The translations under genes and the position numbers were made by a program. DNA of 62,935 nucleotides from Lachnospiraceae bacterium (GTDB lineage: Bacteria; Bacillota; Clostridia; Lachnospirales; Lachnospiraceae), in contig VSOB01000008.1 of assembly GCA_009774625.1 (NCBI GenBank), positions 1-62,935 of the forward strand. The letters run 5' to 3'. Below the pieces are notes generated by a model, which worked only from the letters and a program-made list of their open reading frames with translations, was not told the origin of the DNA and ran no database searches. Shown here in pieces: positions 1 through 8,125 of this stretch; the first letter of the stretch is position 1; each line of letters opens with the position of its first letter.

Positions 1-624
1 TCCCGCCGTCAGCTCTCCTAAAATGCCATAGCGCAGAAACAAATCTGTCAAAGCCTCTTCTCCTGCCCCTTCCAGCAGTACATTCAGTCCCAGCGAAACA
101 AGAAAAATAAAAAAAGCCACCTGCAGTGTATGAAGCAATGCCGGCCTGAACAGTCCTTTTTCCGTCTCACCACAATGACAATGAGCATGCCCGCACAACT
201 CCTCAATATGCATATGTGAGTTTTCCGTTTCATGTCTGCGCAGCAGCAAATCAATACAAACTCCCATGCACAGCCCGATTGCTATTTTGCAGAAAAGAAT
301 CCTGCCAATCAGCGCCGCAGGCGCCGACTCGGAAATCAGAATCGGCAGCATCTCGTCAGAAGTGGACAAATAAACGGAAAATAAGGTGCCCAGTGTGATC
401 ACCCTGCCCGCATAAAGACTGCCTGCAGCCGCGGAAAATCCGCACTGGGGAAACACTCCCAGCACAGCCCCCGCCAGTGGGCCGAAACGTCCTGACCGTT
501 TCACCATCTCCTTTGTCATCGTTCCGGTTTTATGTTCCAGCCATTCCATTGCCAGATAGGTCAGAAATAAAAACGGCAAAAGCCGCAGTGTATCCATTAC
601 AGTATCCGCTATGATTTCTCTCAT
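1..624 (-). CDS. Putative manganese/arsenite-type efflux permease (3' end cut by window)
   Basis: The first 208 residues are visible; the C-terminus lies beyond the window edge. It is a multi-spanning membrane protein beginning MREIIADTVMDTLRLLPFLF, with the conserved PQCGFSAA motif near residue 60, followed by GRVITLGTLFSVYLSTSDEMLPILISE. These features match the ArsP_2/putative manganese transporter family (PF11449). A His/Cys-rich cytoplasmic loop (HMHIEELCGHAHCHCGE) sits near residue 145 and could bind metal. The family is thought to export metal; the substrate here is inferred. A sigma-70-like promoter and an inverted-repeat operator lie directly upstream. The start is the ATG at 622-624. 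Confidence 0.75.
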   Translation of the reverse strand, partial: MREIIADTVMDTLRLLPFLFLTYLAMEWLEHKTGTMTKEMVKRSGRFGPLAGAVLGVFPQCGFSAAAGSLYAGRVITLGTLFSVYLSTSDEMLPILISESAPAALIGRILFCKIAIGLCMGVCIDLLLRRHETENSHMHIEELCGHAHCHCGETEKGLFRPALLHTLQVAFFIFLVSLGLNVLLEGAGEEALTDLFLRYGILGELTAG

Positions 625-706
625 GCCACTCTCCCGATAAAGTTAACAAACGCTGTCATTTTCCGGACAACCGGAAGTTCCCACATGGGCCTCCCAGTAT
701 CCTCAT

Positions 707-731
707 AATGCAAATGCAACTCATTCGCATT
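707..731 (-). promoter_or_regulatory. Inverted-repeat operator in front of the metal exporter gene
   Basis: Two 10-base arms, AATGCAAATG and CATTCGCATT, are separated by 5 bases; 9 of 10 positions are complementary. The site begins at the predicted transcription start, just downstream of the -10 box, where a repressor would block initiation or clearance. AT-rich dyads of this size suit Fur- or DtxR-family metalloregulators; the regulator's identity is inference. Confidence 0.55.
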
Positions 732-736
732 CAGGA

Positions 737-765
737 AGTATAGCACAATATACCGGCAAATACAA
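737..765 (-). promoter_or_regulatory. Sigma-70/SigA-type promoter of the metal exporter gene
   Basis: On the minus strand a -35 box TTGTAT (760-765) is followed after 17 bases by a -10 box TATACT (737-742). The start would be near 730, inside the operator at 707-731. Confidence 0.6.
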
Positions 766-768
766 TCC

Positions 769-819
769 AAAACAAATAAAACAGTGCAGAGTTTTTCTGT
801 CTCAGACTTTGCACTGTTC
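769..819 (-). terminator. Rho-independent terminator after the formyltransferase fusion gene
   Basis: On the minus strand the stem AACAGTGCAAAGT pairs with ACTCTGCACTGTT around a 13-base loop and is followed by TTTATTTGTTTT. It lies just downstream of the stop codon at 830. Confidence 0.75.
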
Positions 820-829
820 CATCTATTCT

Positions 830-2152
830 TTATATCCTTCTGACCGGAACCCCCACATAGGTTCCCGGCTCTGTGATATTCTCTTTTACAACTGCACCTG
901 CACCGATAATCACCCGGTCGCAAACGGTGATACCGTCAATGACTGTGGCGCCCGCCCCCAAAAAAACATGGCTGCCGATTTTGCTGCGTCCGCAAATGGT
1001 TGCATGAGGCGCTATATGCGTATGGTCTCCAACGACTGTCTCATGCTCTATCACACTGGCTGTATTGACGATGGTATCCGCTCCGATCTCTGCTTCCGGT
1101 CCGATATAAGCGCCAGGTGCCACATAGGTCCCTCTGCCCGTCTTTGCCTCCATACCTACAGACGCCTGCAGAGATACTACAGAAAGGCAGTCCGCTGCTG
1201 AACACTGCCGCAAATGCTGGTACAATCGGCTTCTTTTCTCATTGTCCCCCAGACCGATAATATATCCGTCCCCTGCCTGCGGTACATAAGAAGCCCGTGT
1301 TTCACATCTTAAAATACGCTCCCATCTGCCGGCCTGCTCGTCCACCAGAAGAATCATTTCCCTTTCGCAGACTTCACAAAGTGTATTTATAATGCTTCTG
1401 GCATGGCCTCCGCAGCCGAAAACTATAATTTTACCCCCCCCCTCGCACTTTTTCAACAGCTCCTGAAAACTTCTGATCTCCTCTCCCTGATATCGTGCCG
1501 CCGGATACGGAGGATAACACATGGCACGGACAAACCGTTCTTTCATCGCAAAATCCATTGTATCTTCTATCTCGCCATTCATAGGACAGCCTCTTTTATA
1601 CACAGTGGCTTCTCCCTCCTGCTTCTTTCCCGGATATCCCGCTTCTACCAGTCTGACAGCATCCAGAAAATGCTCCATGCTCTGAAACATAACCCGATTA
1701 TATAAAGTCAATTGTGTGTCGAAATCTTCTATTTTCACTTTCCTTTGCAGGATAATATTTCCTGTGTCACATCCCGGATCAATATAATGATACGTAAACC
1801 CGCATTCCTCTTCCCCATTGACCATCGCCCAGGTCAGACTGCTGCATCCCCGATACCGTGGCAGCAGGGAAGGATGGAGATTGAAGATTCTGCCGCCCAC
1901 AGCATCAATCACATCCTTTTTTATGATCTGCCGAAAATAAACCGAGCAGATCATATCCGGGATAAAGGGCAGACGGTCAGCCGTTATTTTATCAAGAGTA
2001 TACCGTACTTTCTTTCTGATACACAGACCTTCCAGATCCGCAATACAATTTTCTGTTTTATGTGTGTACACAAACACTTCGTGACCTGCTTCCAGCAAAA
2101 GCTCCAGAGCCTTGCACCCTGTCCAATGATAGCCGCATAATATGATCTGCAT
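830..2152 (-). CDS. Fusion of a sugar N-formyltransferase-like domain with a PglD/NeuD-like acyltransferase
   Basis: Residues 1 to about 215 are a formyl_trans_N-type domain related to Met-tRNA formyltransferase and amino-sugar N-formyltransferases. The expected triad is present as N91, H93 (in NLHPSLLPRYRG) and D129 (in DPGCDTGN). The domain ends with the typical YPPYPAARY segment. A second domain starts near residue 240 with a glycine-rich nucleotide-binding strand (IIVFGCGGHARSI). It continues into left-handed beta-helix hexapeptide repeats (about 345-435), as in PglD/NeuD sugar O- or N-acetyltransferases. The probable role is acylation of a nucleotide-linked amino sugar for a surface glycan, but no sugar synthesis genes are nearby. 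It follows the methyltransferase gene by 69 bp and is probably cotranscribed with it. Confidence 0.75.
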   Translation of the reverse strand: MQIILCGYHWTGCKALELLLEAGHEVFVYTHKTENCIADLEGLCIRKKVRYTLDKITADRLPFIPDMICSVYFRQIIKKDVIDAVGGRIFNLHPSLLPRYRGCSSLTWAMVNGEEECGFTYHYIDPGCDTGNIILQRKVKIEDFDTQLTLYNRVMFQSMEHFLDAVRLVEAGYPGKKQEGEATVYKRGCPMNGEIEDTMDFAMKERFVRAMCYPPYPAARYQGEEIRSFQELLKKCEGGGKIIVFGCGGHARSIINTLCEVCEREMILLVDEQAGRWERILRCETRASYVPQAGDGYIIGLGDNEKRSRLYQHLRQCSAADCLSVVSLQASVGMEAKTGRGTYVAPGAYIGPEAEIGADTIVNTASVIEHETVVGDHTHIAPHATICGRSKIGSHVFLGAGATVIDGITVCDRVIIGAGAVVKENITEPGTYVGVPVRRI

Positions 2153-2221
2153 GGCATTTCCTCTTTCTTACATTCATTCTTTTATTCACAACAATAGAAC
2201 GTTCTCTGACCACGCATTTTA

Positions 2222-2926
2222 TTATTTTCGCCGCACTTTAAAAAATAATGTATCACATTTCTGTATCTCCCGCAGCTTTTTTTCATACGCCGCATTCAGC
2301 TCTTTGCTGTCCGGAAAACTCCAGGCCTCATGCCCGCCCGGTTTCCCCATTGCCAGCCACATAAGATGATTGGCAATGGAATATCTTTGTACCTGACCAG
2401 CCGATTCTATCGTATAAAATCCACTTTTCTCAATCAACATAGAAAGGCTTTTCATCGTATACAGAAACAGATGGGGGATCCAATAAGTAAAATCCGCAAA
2501 TCTCCCGCTTTCATACAAAGATAATAAAGCATCTTCTGCGTTGGGGACTTCGATCACCATAATGCCGCCCGGTTCCACACCGCAGCAAGTATCTGTCACC
2601 TCCGAAATACGGGTCAGAAATCCTCCGAAGCCGCAACCGAAATCCAGAAGCCGCTTTCCCCTGCAAACCCCCCTGAGCATTTCATGCCGCCGTATATCAT
2701 CCGGAGCACTCATGCGCAGCCATTCCTCTGTGTCCACTTCCTTCACATTGTCCACTTCAAACATATATCCGTTTTCATAATCATTTTCCCTGTCTGCAGT
2801 GCTTAAAAATTTTGTTCCGCATTCATGGCATTCATAAACAGCAATGGAGGCATTATCTCTGGTGCCCTGGTGGATTTGTTTTACCCACCCCCTACAAATA
2901 GGACATTTCAGCGTTTCCTCTTTCAT
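2222..2926 (-). CDS. SAM-dependent methyltransferase with an in-frame internal deletion
   Basis: The 234-residue protein starts with a zinc-ribbon-like motif (C8, C11, C33, C36). SAM motif I follows (LLDFGCGFGGFL, about 93-104). At about residue 119 the text jumps from GVEP straight to GGIMVIEVPNAEDALLSLY, which in relatives lies some 60-70 residues further on. The missing piece normally holds the rest of the Rossmann core, including the acidic post-I strand and the FHVLEH-type motif IV. The C-terminal part (HLFLYTMKSL, QRYSIANHLMWLAMGKPGGH) is well conserved. The enzyme is probably inactive or the gene is decaying, although the frame is open. The ribosome binding site AAAGGAGG lies 6 bases before the ATG. 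Confidence 0.7.
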   Translation of the reverse strand: MKEETLKCPICRGWVKQIHQGTRDNASIAVYECHECGTKFLSTADRENDYENGYMFEVDNVKEVDTEEWLRMSAPDDIRRHEMLRGVCRGKRLLDFGCGFGGFLTRISEVTDTCCGVEPGGIMVIEVPNAEDALLSLYESGRFADFTYWIPHLFLYTMKSLSMLIEKSGFYTIESAGQVQRYSIANHLMWLAMGKPGGHEAWSFPDSKELNAAYEKKLREIQKCDTLFFKVRRK

Positions 2927-2937
2927 CTTCTTCCTCC

Positions 2938-2968
2938 TTTAAAAGCGGCGCCCTGACGGCGCCACTTT
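2938..2968 (-). terminator. Hairpin terminator (weak) after rnfB
   Basis: AAAGTGGCGCC pairs with GGCGCCGCTTT around a 5-base loop and is followed only by a short T stretch. The next gene starts 12 bases further on with its binding site adjoining the hairpin, so readthrough into the methyltransferase gene is likely. Confidence 0.55.
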
Positions 2969-2976
2969 ACACTGAC

Positions 2977-3768
2977 TTATACTATAATCTTTTTCGGGCA
3001 CTTCTCTTTGCAGATCCCACAGCCCGTACATTTCTCATAATCGATTCTGGCATGGAAATCCTCAATGATGATGGCATCATTGGGACAGTTCTTTTTACAG
3101 AGCTGACAGGCGATACAACCCACCTGACAGGACTTTATGGTAACAGGCCCTTTATCTTTGGAACTGCATGCCACCTGATGTTTCGCCTCATAGGGAATCA
3201 GCTCAATCAGATGCCTGGGACATGCCTCCACACATTTGCCGCAGGCCTTGCAGGCTTCCCGGTCCACCACTGCCACACCATCCACCACATGAATGGCGTC
3301 AAAGGGGCAGGCAGACACACAACTGCCATATCCCATACAGCCATAGCTGCAGCTCTTGGGCCCGCCGCCCGGTACAAAAGAAACCATCCGGCAGTCCTTA
3401 CTGCCATGATATTCATAATCCACATTTGCTTTCTCACAGGTACCGGCGCACTTGACAAAGGCCACTTTCTTTCCCCCTGCCTGCGCCTCCACACCCATGA
3501 TCTGCGCTATCTTTGCGCCCACACTTTCTCCGCCTACCGGACAGGCGTTAACCGGCGCCTCTCCTTTGGCAATCGCAGCCGCCAGGCCGGAGCAGCCTGC
3601 ATAGCCGCAGCCGCCGCAATTATTGCCCGGCAGCACACCCAGCACCGCTTCTTCCTTCTCGTCTGCCTTTACTTCAAATTTGATCGCCGCAATGCCCAGG
3701 AACAGACCGATAAACAGACCAACAAATCCCACCACTGCCGTCGCTGTTAAAATTCCTGCTATACTCAT
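2977..3768 (-). CDS. rnfB: Rnf complex iron-sulfur subunit B
   Basis: This is the ferredoxin-oxidising subunit of the membrane-bound Rnf complex, which couples ferredoxin:NAD+ electron transfer to Na+ or H+ export. The N-terminus has one hydrophobic anchor (about 5-27). It is followed by the NNCGGCGYAGC cysteine cluster with a downstream CPVGG that completes a [4Fe-4S] site. Ferredoxin-like CxxCxxCxxxCP motifs follow, the last being CTGCGICKEKCP near the C-terminus. At 263 residues it has the normal clostridial length. It is the last gene of rnfCDGEAB and starts 3 bases after rnfA. Confidence 0.97.
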   Translation of the reverse strand: MSIAGILTATAVVGFVGLFIGLFLGIAAIKFEVKADEKEEAVLGVLPGNNCGGCGYAGCSGLAAAIAKGEAPVNACPVGGESVGAKIAQIMGVEAQAGGKKVAFVKCAGTCEKANVDYEYHGSKDCRMVSFVPGGGPKSCSYGCMGYGSCVSACPFDAIHVVDGVAVVDREACKACGKCVEACPRHLIELIPYEAKHQVACSSKDKGPVTIKSCQVGCIACQLCKKNCPNDAIIIEDFHARIDYEKCTGCGICKEKCPKKIIV

Positions 3769-3771
3769 TCC

Positions 3772-4365
3772 TTACCCCCTTAACAATCCTGCAAATCCGC
3801 AGAATGCAATGGCCATCAGCCCTGCTGTTACCAGCACAATCGGCATTCCCTTAAAGGACTGGGGCACATCATTGTATTCCAGCTTCTCACGAATCCCGGC
3901 CAGTATGACAATGGCAACCGTAAATCCCGCTGCTGTGGCAAACCCGTTTACAACACTTGTCAGTATCCCGTATTGCTTCTGCACATTTTTCAGGGCCACT
4001 CCAAGTACGGCGCAGTTGGTTGTAATCAGAGGCAGGTATACCCCCAGCGCCACATACAGCCCAGGCATGAACTTTTTCAGCACCATCTCCACAAACTGTA
4101 CCAGCGCCGCAATCACAAGGATAAAGACTATGGTCTGCAGATATGTAATATCAAAAGGAACCAGTATAAACTGATAGATCACCCCTGCCACTGCAGATGC
4201 CAGCGTAATCACAAAGATAACCGCAGTGCCCATCCCGGCAGCCGTTTCCACCTTTTTGGATACACCCAGGAAGGGACACAGACCCAGGAACTGGCTGAGC
4301 ACCACATTACTGACCAGGCTGGAACTGATCAGGATCACCAATAATTCTTTCCACGTCGATGCCAT
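3772..4365 (-). CDS. rnfA: Rnf complex membrane subunit A
   Basis: This is a 197-residue integral membrane protein with about six hydrophobic segments, paralogous to RnfE and NqrE. The diagnostic N-terminal stretch VLSQFLGLCPFLGVSKK and the TTNCAVLGVAL motif are present. Their cysteines ligate the intramembrane iron-sulfur site shared by RnfA and RnfE. It lies between rnfE and rnfB with gaps of 1 and 3 bases, which implies translational coupling. Confidence 0.97.
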   Translation of the reverse strand: MASTWKELLVILISSSLVSNVVLSQFLGLCPFLGVSKKVETAAGMGTAVIFVITLASAVAGVIYQFILVPFDITYLQTIVFILVIAALVQFVEMVLKKFMPGLYVALGVYLPLITTNCAVLGVALKNVQKQYGILTSVVNGFATAAGFTVAIVILAGIREKLEYNDVPQSFKGMPIVLVTAGLMAIAFCGFAGLLRG

Positions 4366-4366
4366 C

Positions 4367-5098
4367 CTACTTTACCTCCCCTTTTATATCGCTTCCTTTG
4401 CTCTCACCGTAAAATCTGCGGGAACAGCCGCTGTCCGAACAGCTTGCACAGTCAGAATTGCAGCCGGACTGAATCCTGGACATATCTTTGCCTTTCTTCT
4501 CTCCGTTTATTTTGACTTTATTCTGTATCGCCGTCAGCGCCGCCAGTACAAAAAATGCGCCGGGCGCCAGTACAAAAATACTGAACGGCACATAGCTTTC
4601 CGGCATAAAATGAAATCCGAATACCTCACCGGCACCCAGAATTTCCCTGACTGCACCGATAATCGTCAAAGCTGCTGAAAATCCCAGTCCCATACCGATA
4701 CCGTCAAACAAAGAAGGCAGCACCGGATTTTTGGATGCATAGGACTCTGCCCTGCCCAGTATAATACAGTTCACGACAATCAACGGAATATAGATTCCAA
4801 GCGCATCGTACAAAAAAGACAGGTACGCCTGCAGCACCATCTGCACCACCGTTACAAAAGAAGCAATGATCACGATAAACGCCGGAATCCTTACCTTATC
4901 CGGAATGATATTACGTAACAGGGAAATGATGGCATTGCTCAAAGCCAGCACTACCATTGTGGTCAGTCCCATCCCCAGCCCGTTGATGGCAGAGGTGGTC
5001 ACCGCCAGTGTGGGACACATGCCCAGCATCAGCACCAGCGTAGGATTCTCTTTGATGATGCCATTGTAAAGTCTCTCTCCCGCACTATTATGATTCAT
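4367..5098 (-). CDS. rnfE: Rnf complex membrane subunit E with a Cys-rich tail
   Basis: A 243-residue membrane subunit carrying LVLMLGMCPTLAVTTSA and IVVNCIILGRAE, the half-sites of the RnfA/E iron-sulfur centre. The chosen ATG at 5096-5098 starts MNHNSAGERLYNGIIKENP, as in relatives, and overlaps the rnfG stop by 11 bases; an upstream in-frame start would extend much further into rnfG. After the last membrane segment comes a soluble tail with four cysteines (CNSDCASCSDSGC) that core RnfE proteins do not need. It may bind a further metal or cluster. Confidence 0.95.
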   Translation of the reverse strand: MNHNSAGERLYNGIIKENPTLVLMLGMCPTLAVTTSAINGLGMGLTTMVVLALSNAIISLLRNIIPDKVRIPAFIVIIASFVTVVQMVLQAYLSFLYDALGIYIPLIVVNCIILGRAESYASKNPVLPSLFDGIGMGLGFSAALTIIGAVREILGAGEVFGFHFMPESYVPFSIFVLAPGAFFVLAALTAIQNKVKINGEKKGKDMSRIQSGCNSDCASCSDSGCSRRFYGESKGSDIKGEVK

Positions 5099-5702
5099 TG
5101 CCTGTCCCTCCTTCCAATACATTCTGGAAATACCAAAGTCCTGCATTGACCGACTCCACTACCGCATTCGTGGTAATCGTTGCGCCGCTGATGGCGTCGA
5201 TCTGATCATCGGATACAGCCCCTGACTTGGTATAACTGAAACCGGCCACCTGTTTTTCCGCAAACTGGGGCTTCAAAACCTCCTCTGCCCTCATGCCCAG
5301 TCCCGGCGTTTCGGAAATGGCCAGCAGGGAAATCCCGTTCAGCGTGCCGTCTTTGCGAAGTCCCATAGAAAACTGAATATCACCGTTATATCCGTCATGG
5401 GAGGTCAGGATGATCACATAGCCCAGCGCCTCGCCCGCACTGCTTTTCGCTTCCATCACCTCATCTACAGAAACTTTGTCATAGCCGTTTTCCGCCAGCC
5501 CGGTTACGGACGAATCCTCACTGCCGCTCAGCGTTTCAAAGGAAGCGGCGTCTGCAAATACCTCTTGACATGCCTCCTGCCTGGCTCTTGCTTCCTGTTC
5601 CGCAATAGGTTCCTTTGTCACTTCATAAACAAAACCGAGAACGGCTCCTGCAATTACGGTAATGGCAAAAAGGATCGCCGCATCTCTCAGCATATTTTTC
5701 AT
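5088..5702 (-). CDS. rnfG: Rnf complex FMN-binding subunit G
   Basis: A 204-residue protein with one N-terminal membrane anchor (about 7-28) and an extracytoplasmic FMN-binding domain. The covalent flavin attachment motif SGATITT is at about residue 165, with FMN joined to a threonine by phosphoester linkage in characterised members. It overlaps rnfD by 4 bases (ATGA) and rnfE by 11. Confidence 0.96.
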   Translation of the reverse strand: MKNMLRDAAILFAITVIAGAVLGFVYEVTKEPIAEQEARARQEACQEVFADAASFETLSGSEDSSVTGLAENGYDKVSVDEVMEAKSSAGEALGYVIILTSHDGYNGDIQFSMGLRKDGTLNGISLLAISETPGLGMRAEEVLKPQFAEKQVAGFSYTKSGAVSDDQIDAISGATITTNAVVESVNAGLWYFQNVLEGGTGNES

Positions 5703-6631
5703 GCTCTCTCTCCTCCTTTACCAAACGCCTTCGGAAGCGTTACCTTTTCAATCAGCGGCACCAGAAGATTGCCCAGAATAATCGCATAGGACACTCCTTC
5801 CGCCCCCGGTGCAAACAATCTGAAAATGCCGGTCATAATACCGAGGAAGATACCAAACACATACTGGCCCCTTTTGGTAATCGGCCTCGTCACATAGTCG
5901 GTCGCCATAAAAAAGGCGCCCAGCATCAGACCGCCGCCTGCCAGTTGTGCGGAAATATAAGCGCTGTCAAAGCCCCGTCCGCCAAACAGGACAATAAAAA
6001 TCACAAAACTCACTATGTAGCTGCCCGGAATCCGCAGATCGATAATATCCAGCATAATCAGGATACAGGCGCCTGCAACAATGGCCACCATAGATGTCTC
6101 TCCGATGGTACCTCCGGTACGCCCCAGTATCATATCCATCACATTCACACTCTCTCCCGCCTTCAGCGCTGTCAGAGGCGTGGCACCCGAATAGGCGTCA
6201 CAGTCAAAACTCGTCATAATCGAAGTAAAGGAAATCAGCAGAAAACAGCGGGCGCCCAGCGCCGGATTCATAAAGTTCTGTCCCAGTCCCCCAAACAGCA
6301 TCTTTACCACGAGAATCGCAAACACACCGCCCACGACTCCCAGCCATAAAGGCGCCCCCGGCGGCAGATTCAGCGCCAGCAAAAGCCCTGTTACAGTGGC
6401 CGACAAATCGTTTACCGTCACTCTTTTCTTCATCAACAGTTCATATATGTACTCTGTCAGCACAGTGGATGCCACTGTCACCAGAATCACAATCAGTGCA
6501 TGCAGTCCGAAATTATATACGCCAAAAAACGTTGCCGGAAGCAGTGCCAGTATCACTGCTCCCATAATGCCTCCCGTTGTCGCTTTGGAACGGATATGCG
6601 GATTGGATGACACCTTCATCAAATCACTCAT
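5699..6631 (-). CDS. rnfD: Rnf complex membrane subunit D
   Basis: A 310-residue multi-spanning subunit homologous to NqrB. The covalent FMN site SGATPLTAL is present near residue 153. The binding site AGGAGG stands 7 bases before the ATG. With RnfG it carries the membrane flavins of the electron path. It starts 11 bases after rnfC ends. Confidence 0.96.
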   Translation of the reverse strand: MSDLMKVSSNPHIRSKATTGGIMGAVILALLPATFFGVYNFGLHALIVILVTVASTVLTEYIYELLMKKRVTVNDLSATVTGLLLALNLPPGAPLWLGVVGGVFAILVVKMLFGGLGQNFMNPALGARCFLLISFTSIMTSFDCDAYSGATPLTALKAGESVNVMDMILGRTGGTIGETSMVAIVAGACILIMLDIIDLRIPGSYIVSFVIFIVLFGGRGFDSAYISAQLAGGGLMLGAFFMATDYVTRPITKRGQYVFGIFLGIMTGIFRLFAPGAEGVSYAIILGNLLVPLIEKVTLPKAFGKGGERA

Positions 6632-6642
6632 TACGGTACCTC

Positions 6643-7959
6643 CTATTTTTTCTTTTTCGCCAGCTGTATCTTACGCATGGACTTGATTACCTGTGTCAGC
6701 GGTCGTTTGGCAGGACATACAAAGCTGCAGCAGCCGCATTCACAGCATTCCATACCATTGTACGCCAGAAACCTCTCCGCATCTCCATGCTCCGCAAAAT
6801 CTGCCAGCTTGCTGGGCATAACCCGTCCCGGACATACTTCCACACACCGGCCGCAATTGATGCAGGCACTGGGCTCGTACCGGGATACTTCATCCCCCGT
6901 CATACAAAGCAGCGCCGACGAAGTTTTGGTGGTGGGTACATCCAGCCCAAACAGTGCAAATCCCATCATCGGCCCGCCGGAAACGATTTTCTCCGGCTCC
7001 GATTTAAAACCGCCTGCCTCTTCCACCAGCTCATGATAATTGGTACCGATCCGTACAATAAAATTACGAGGGTCCGCAATAGCATCCCCTGTCACTGTAA
7101 CAATACGGTGCATCAGGGGCTTACCCTCTCTTACCGCCTGGTTAATGGCCACAATAGTATCCACATTGTCCACGATGCAGCCCGCATCTGCCGGAAGCAT
7201 CCCGGAATGGATCGCCCGTCCGGTAGACGCATAGATCAGTTGACGCTCGGCTCCCTGGGGATATTTGGTCTGCAGCGCCTTTACTTTGATATCCGGCTCA
7301 TTCTGCACCAGACCTTTCAAAGCCGCGATGCAGTCAGGCTTATTGTCCTCCACGGCAAGTATCCCTTTTGCATGGTCGAACAGCCGCAGGATCACTTTCA
7401 TCCCTTCCACAATCTTTTCAGGCTCTTCCAGCATCCGGCGGTAATCGGATGTCAGATACGGTTCGCACTCCGCACAATTGGCAATGACATATTCTATCTT
7501 TTCAGGTTCTTTCGGAGACAGCTTCACATGCGTGGGAAATCCGGCGCCGCCCATTCCCACCACACCGGCTTCTCTGATCATCCCTACGATTTCTTCCTTA
7601 GTCAGCTCTTCCAACGGCCTGCACGGACCATAGGATACCTCTTCATACAGATTATCGTTTTCCACGATAATGCATGTGGCCAGATCCCCGGTCACCACGC
7701 GTCTTTGCTCAATCGCTTTGACCGCGCCGGATACTGTGGCATAGATCGGCGCCGATACAAAACCGCCCGCCTCCGCGATTTTCTGACCGGTCAGTACATG
7801 ATCCCCCTTGGCCACAATGGGCACCGCAGGTGCGCCGATATGCTGTGACAGGGGGTATACCAGGTCCCCCTTCGGTAATATGGCTTTGATCGGTTTATCT
7901 TTGGACAGATCTTTTCCATCATATGGATGAATCCCACCCTTAAATGTCAATTTCGCCAT
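6643..7959 (-). CDS. rnfC: Rnf complex NADH-binding subunit C
   Basis: First gene of the Rnf operon, 438 residues. The N-terminal half has the glycine-rich NADH/FMN-binding loop GMGGAGFPTHVK and the NCAECEPYL motif, both shared with complex I NuoF. The C-terminal part has two [4Fe-4S] motifs, CINCGRCVEVCP and CCECGCCSFVCP. It acts at the cytoplasmic face, where electrons reach NAD+. The binding site is AGAGGGG before the ATG. The 139-139 base divergent gap upstream must hold the operon promoter, but no strong -35/-10 pair stands out. Confidence 0.97.
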   Translation of the reverse strand: MAKLTFKGGIHPYDGKDLSKDKPIKAILPKGDLVYPLSQHIGAPAVPIVAKGDHVLTGQKIAEAGGFVSAPIYATVSGAVKAIEQRRVVTGDLATCIIVENDNLYEEVSYGPCRPLEELTKEEIVGMIREAGVVGMGGAGFPTHVKLSPKEPEKIEYVIANCAECEPYLTSDYRRMLEEPEKIVEGMKVILRLFDHAKGILAVEDNKPDCIAALKGLVQNEPDIKVKALQTKYPQGAERQLIYASTGRAIHSGMLPADAGCIVDNVDTIVAINQAVREGKPLMHRIVTVTGDAIADPRNFIVRIGTNYHELVEEAGGFKSEPEKIVSGGPMMGFALFGLDVPTTKTSSALLCMTGDEVSRYEPSACINCGRCVEVCPGRVMPSKLADFAEHGDAERFLAYNGMECCECGCCSFVCPAKRPLTQVIKSMRKIQLAKKKK

Positions 7960-8053
7960 TTTTTACCCCTCTTTCTTTCTCTTTTGATAAATTTTATCCT
8001 TTGTTAATCATACTATTTTTTTCACAAAAATACTACTATAAATTTGGGAATCA

Positions 8054-8062
8054 TGTTACAAT
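8054..8062 (+). promoter_or_regulatory. Extended -10 element for the RNase H-like gene
   Basis: TG-N-TACAAT at 8054-8062 is a possible extended -10 box about 64 bases before the start codon. No good -35 box is visible, so support is modest. Confidence 0.35.
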
Positions 8063-8125
8063 AAAACAACAGATGTATTTTTCCATGAAACAAAAAAGAT
8101 GAGATTCAGGAGGTTTTCCGTTTTC

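Noticed and set aside
621..830. Manganese (yybP-ykoY) riboswitch before the metal exporter
   Set aside because: Only about 105 bases lie between the predicted start of transcription and the ATG, and I see no characteristic paired arms; an inverted-repeat operator is present instead.
6577..7848. Long plus-strand open frame (423 codons) opposite rnfC
   Set aside because: It lies entirely antisense to a clear RnfC, has no recognisable domain, and its composition (His, Arg, Cys, Phe) is what the complement of a coding strand gives. Similar shadows opposite the carboxypeptidase (27120-28427), alaS (32148-33869), glyS/recO (35048-36877), lacZ (53744-55039) and ligA (59342-61033) were dropped for the same reason.
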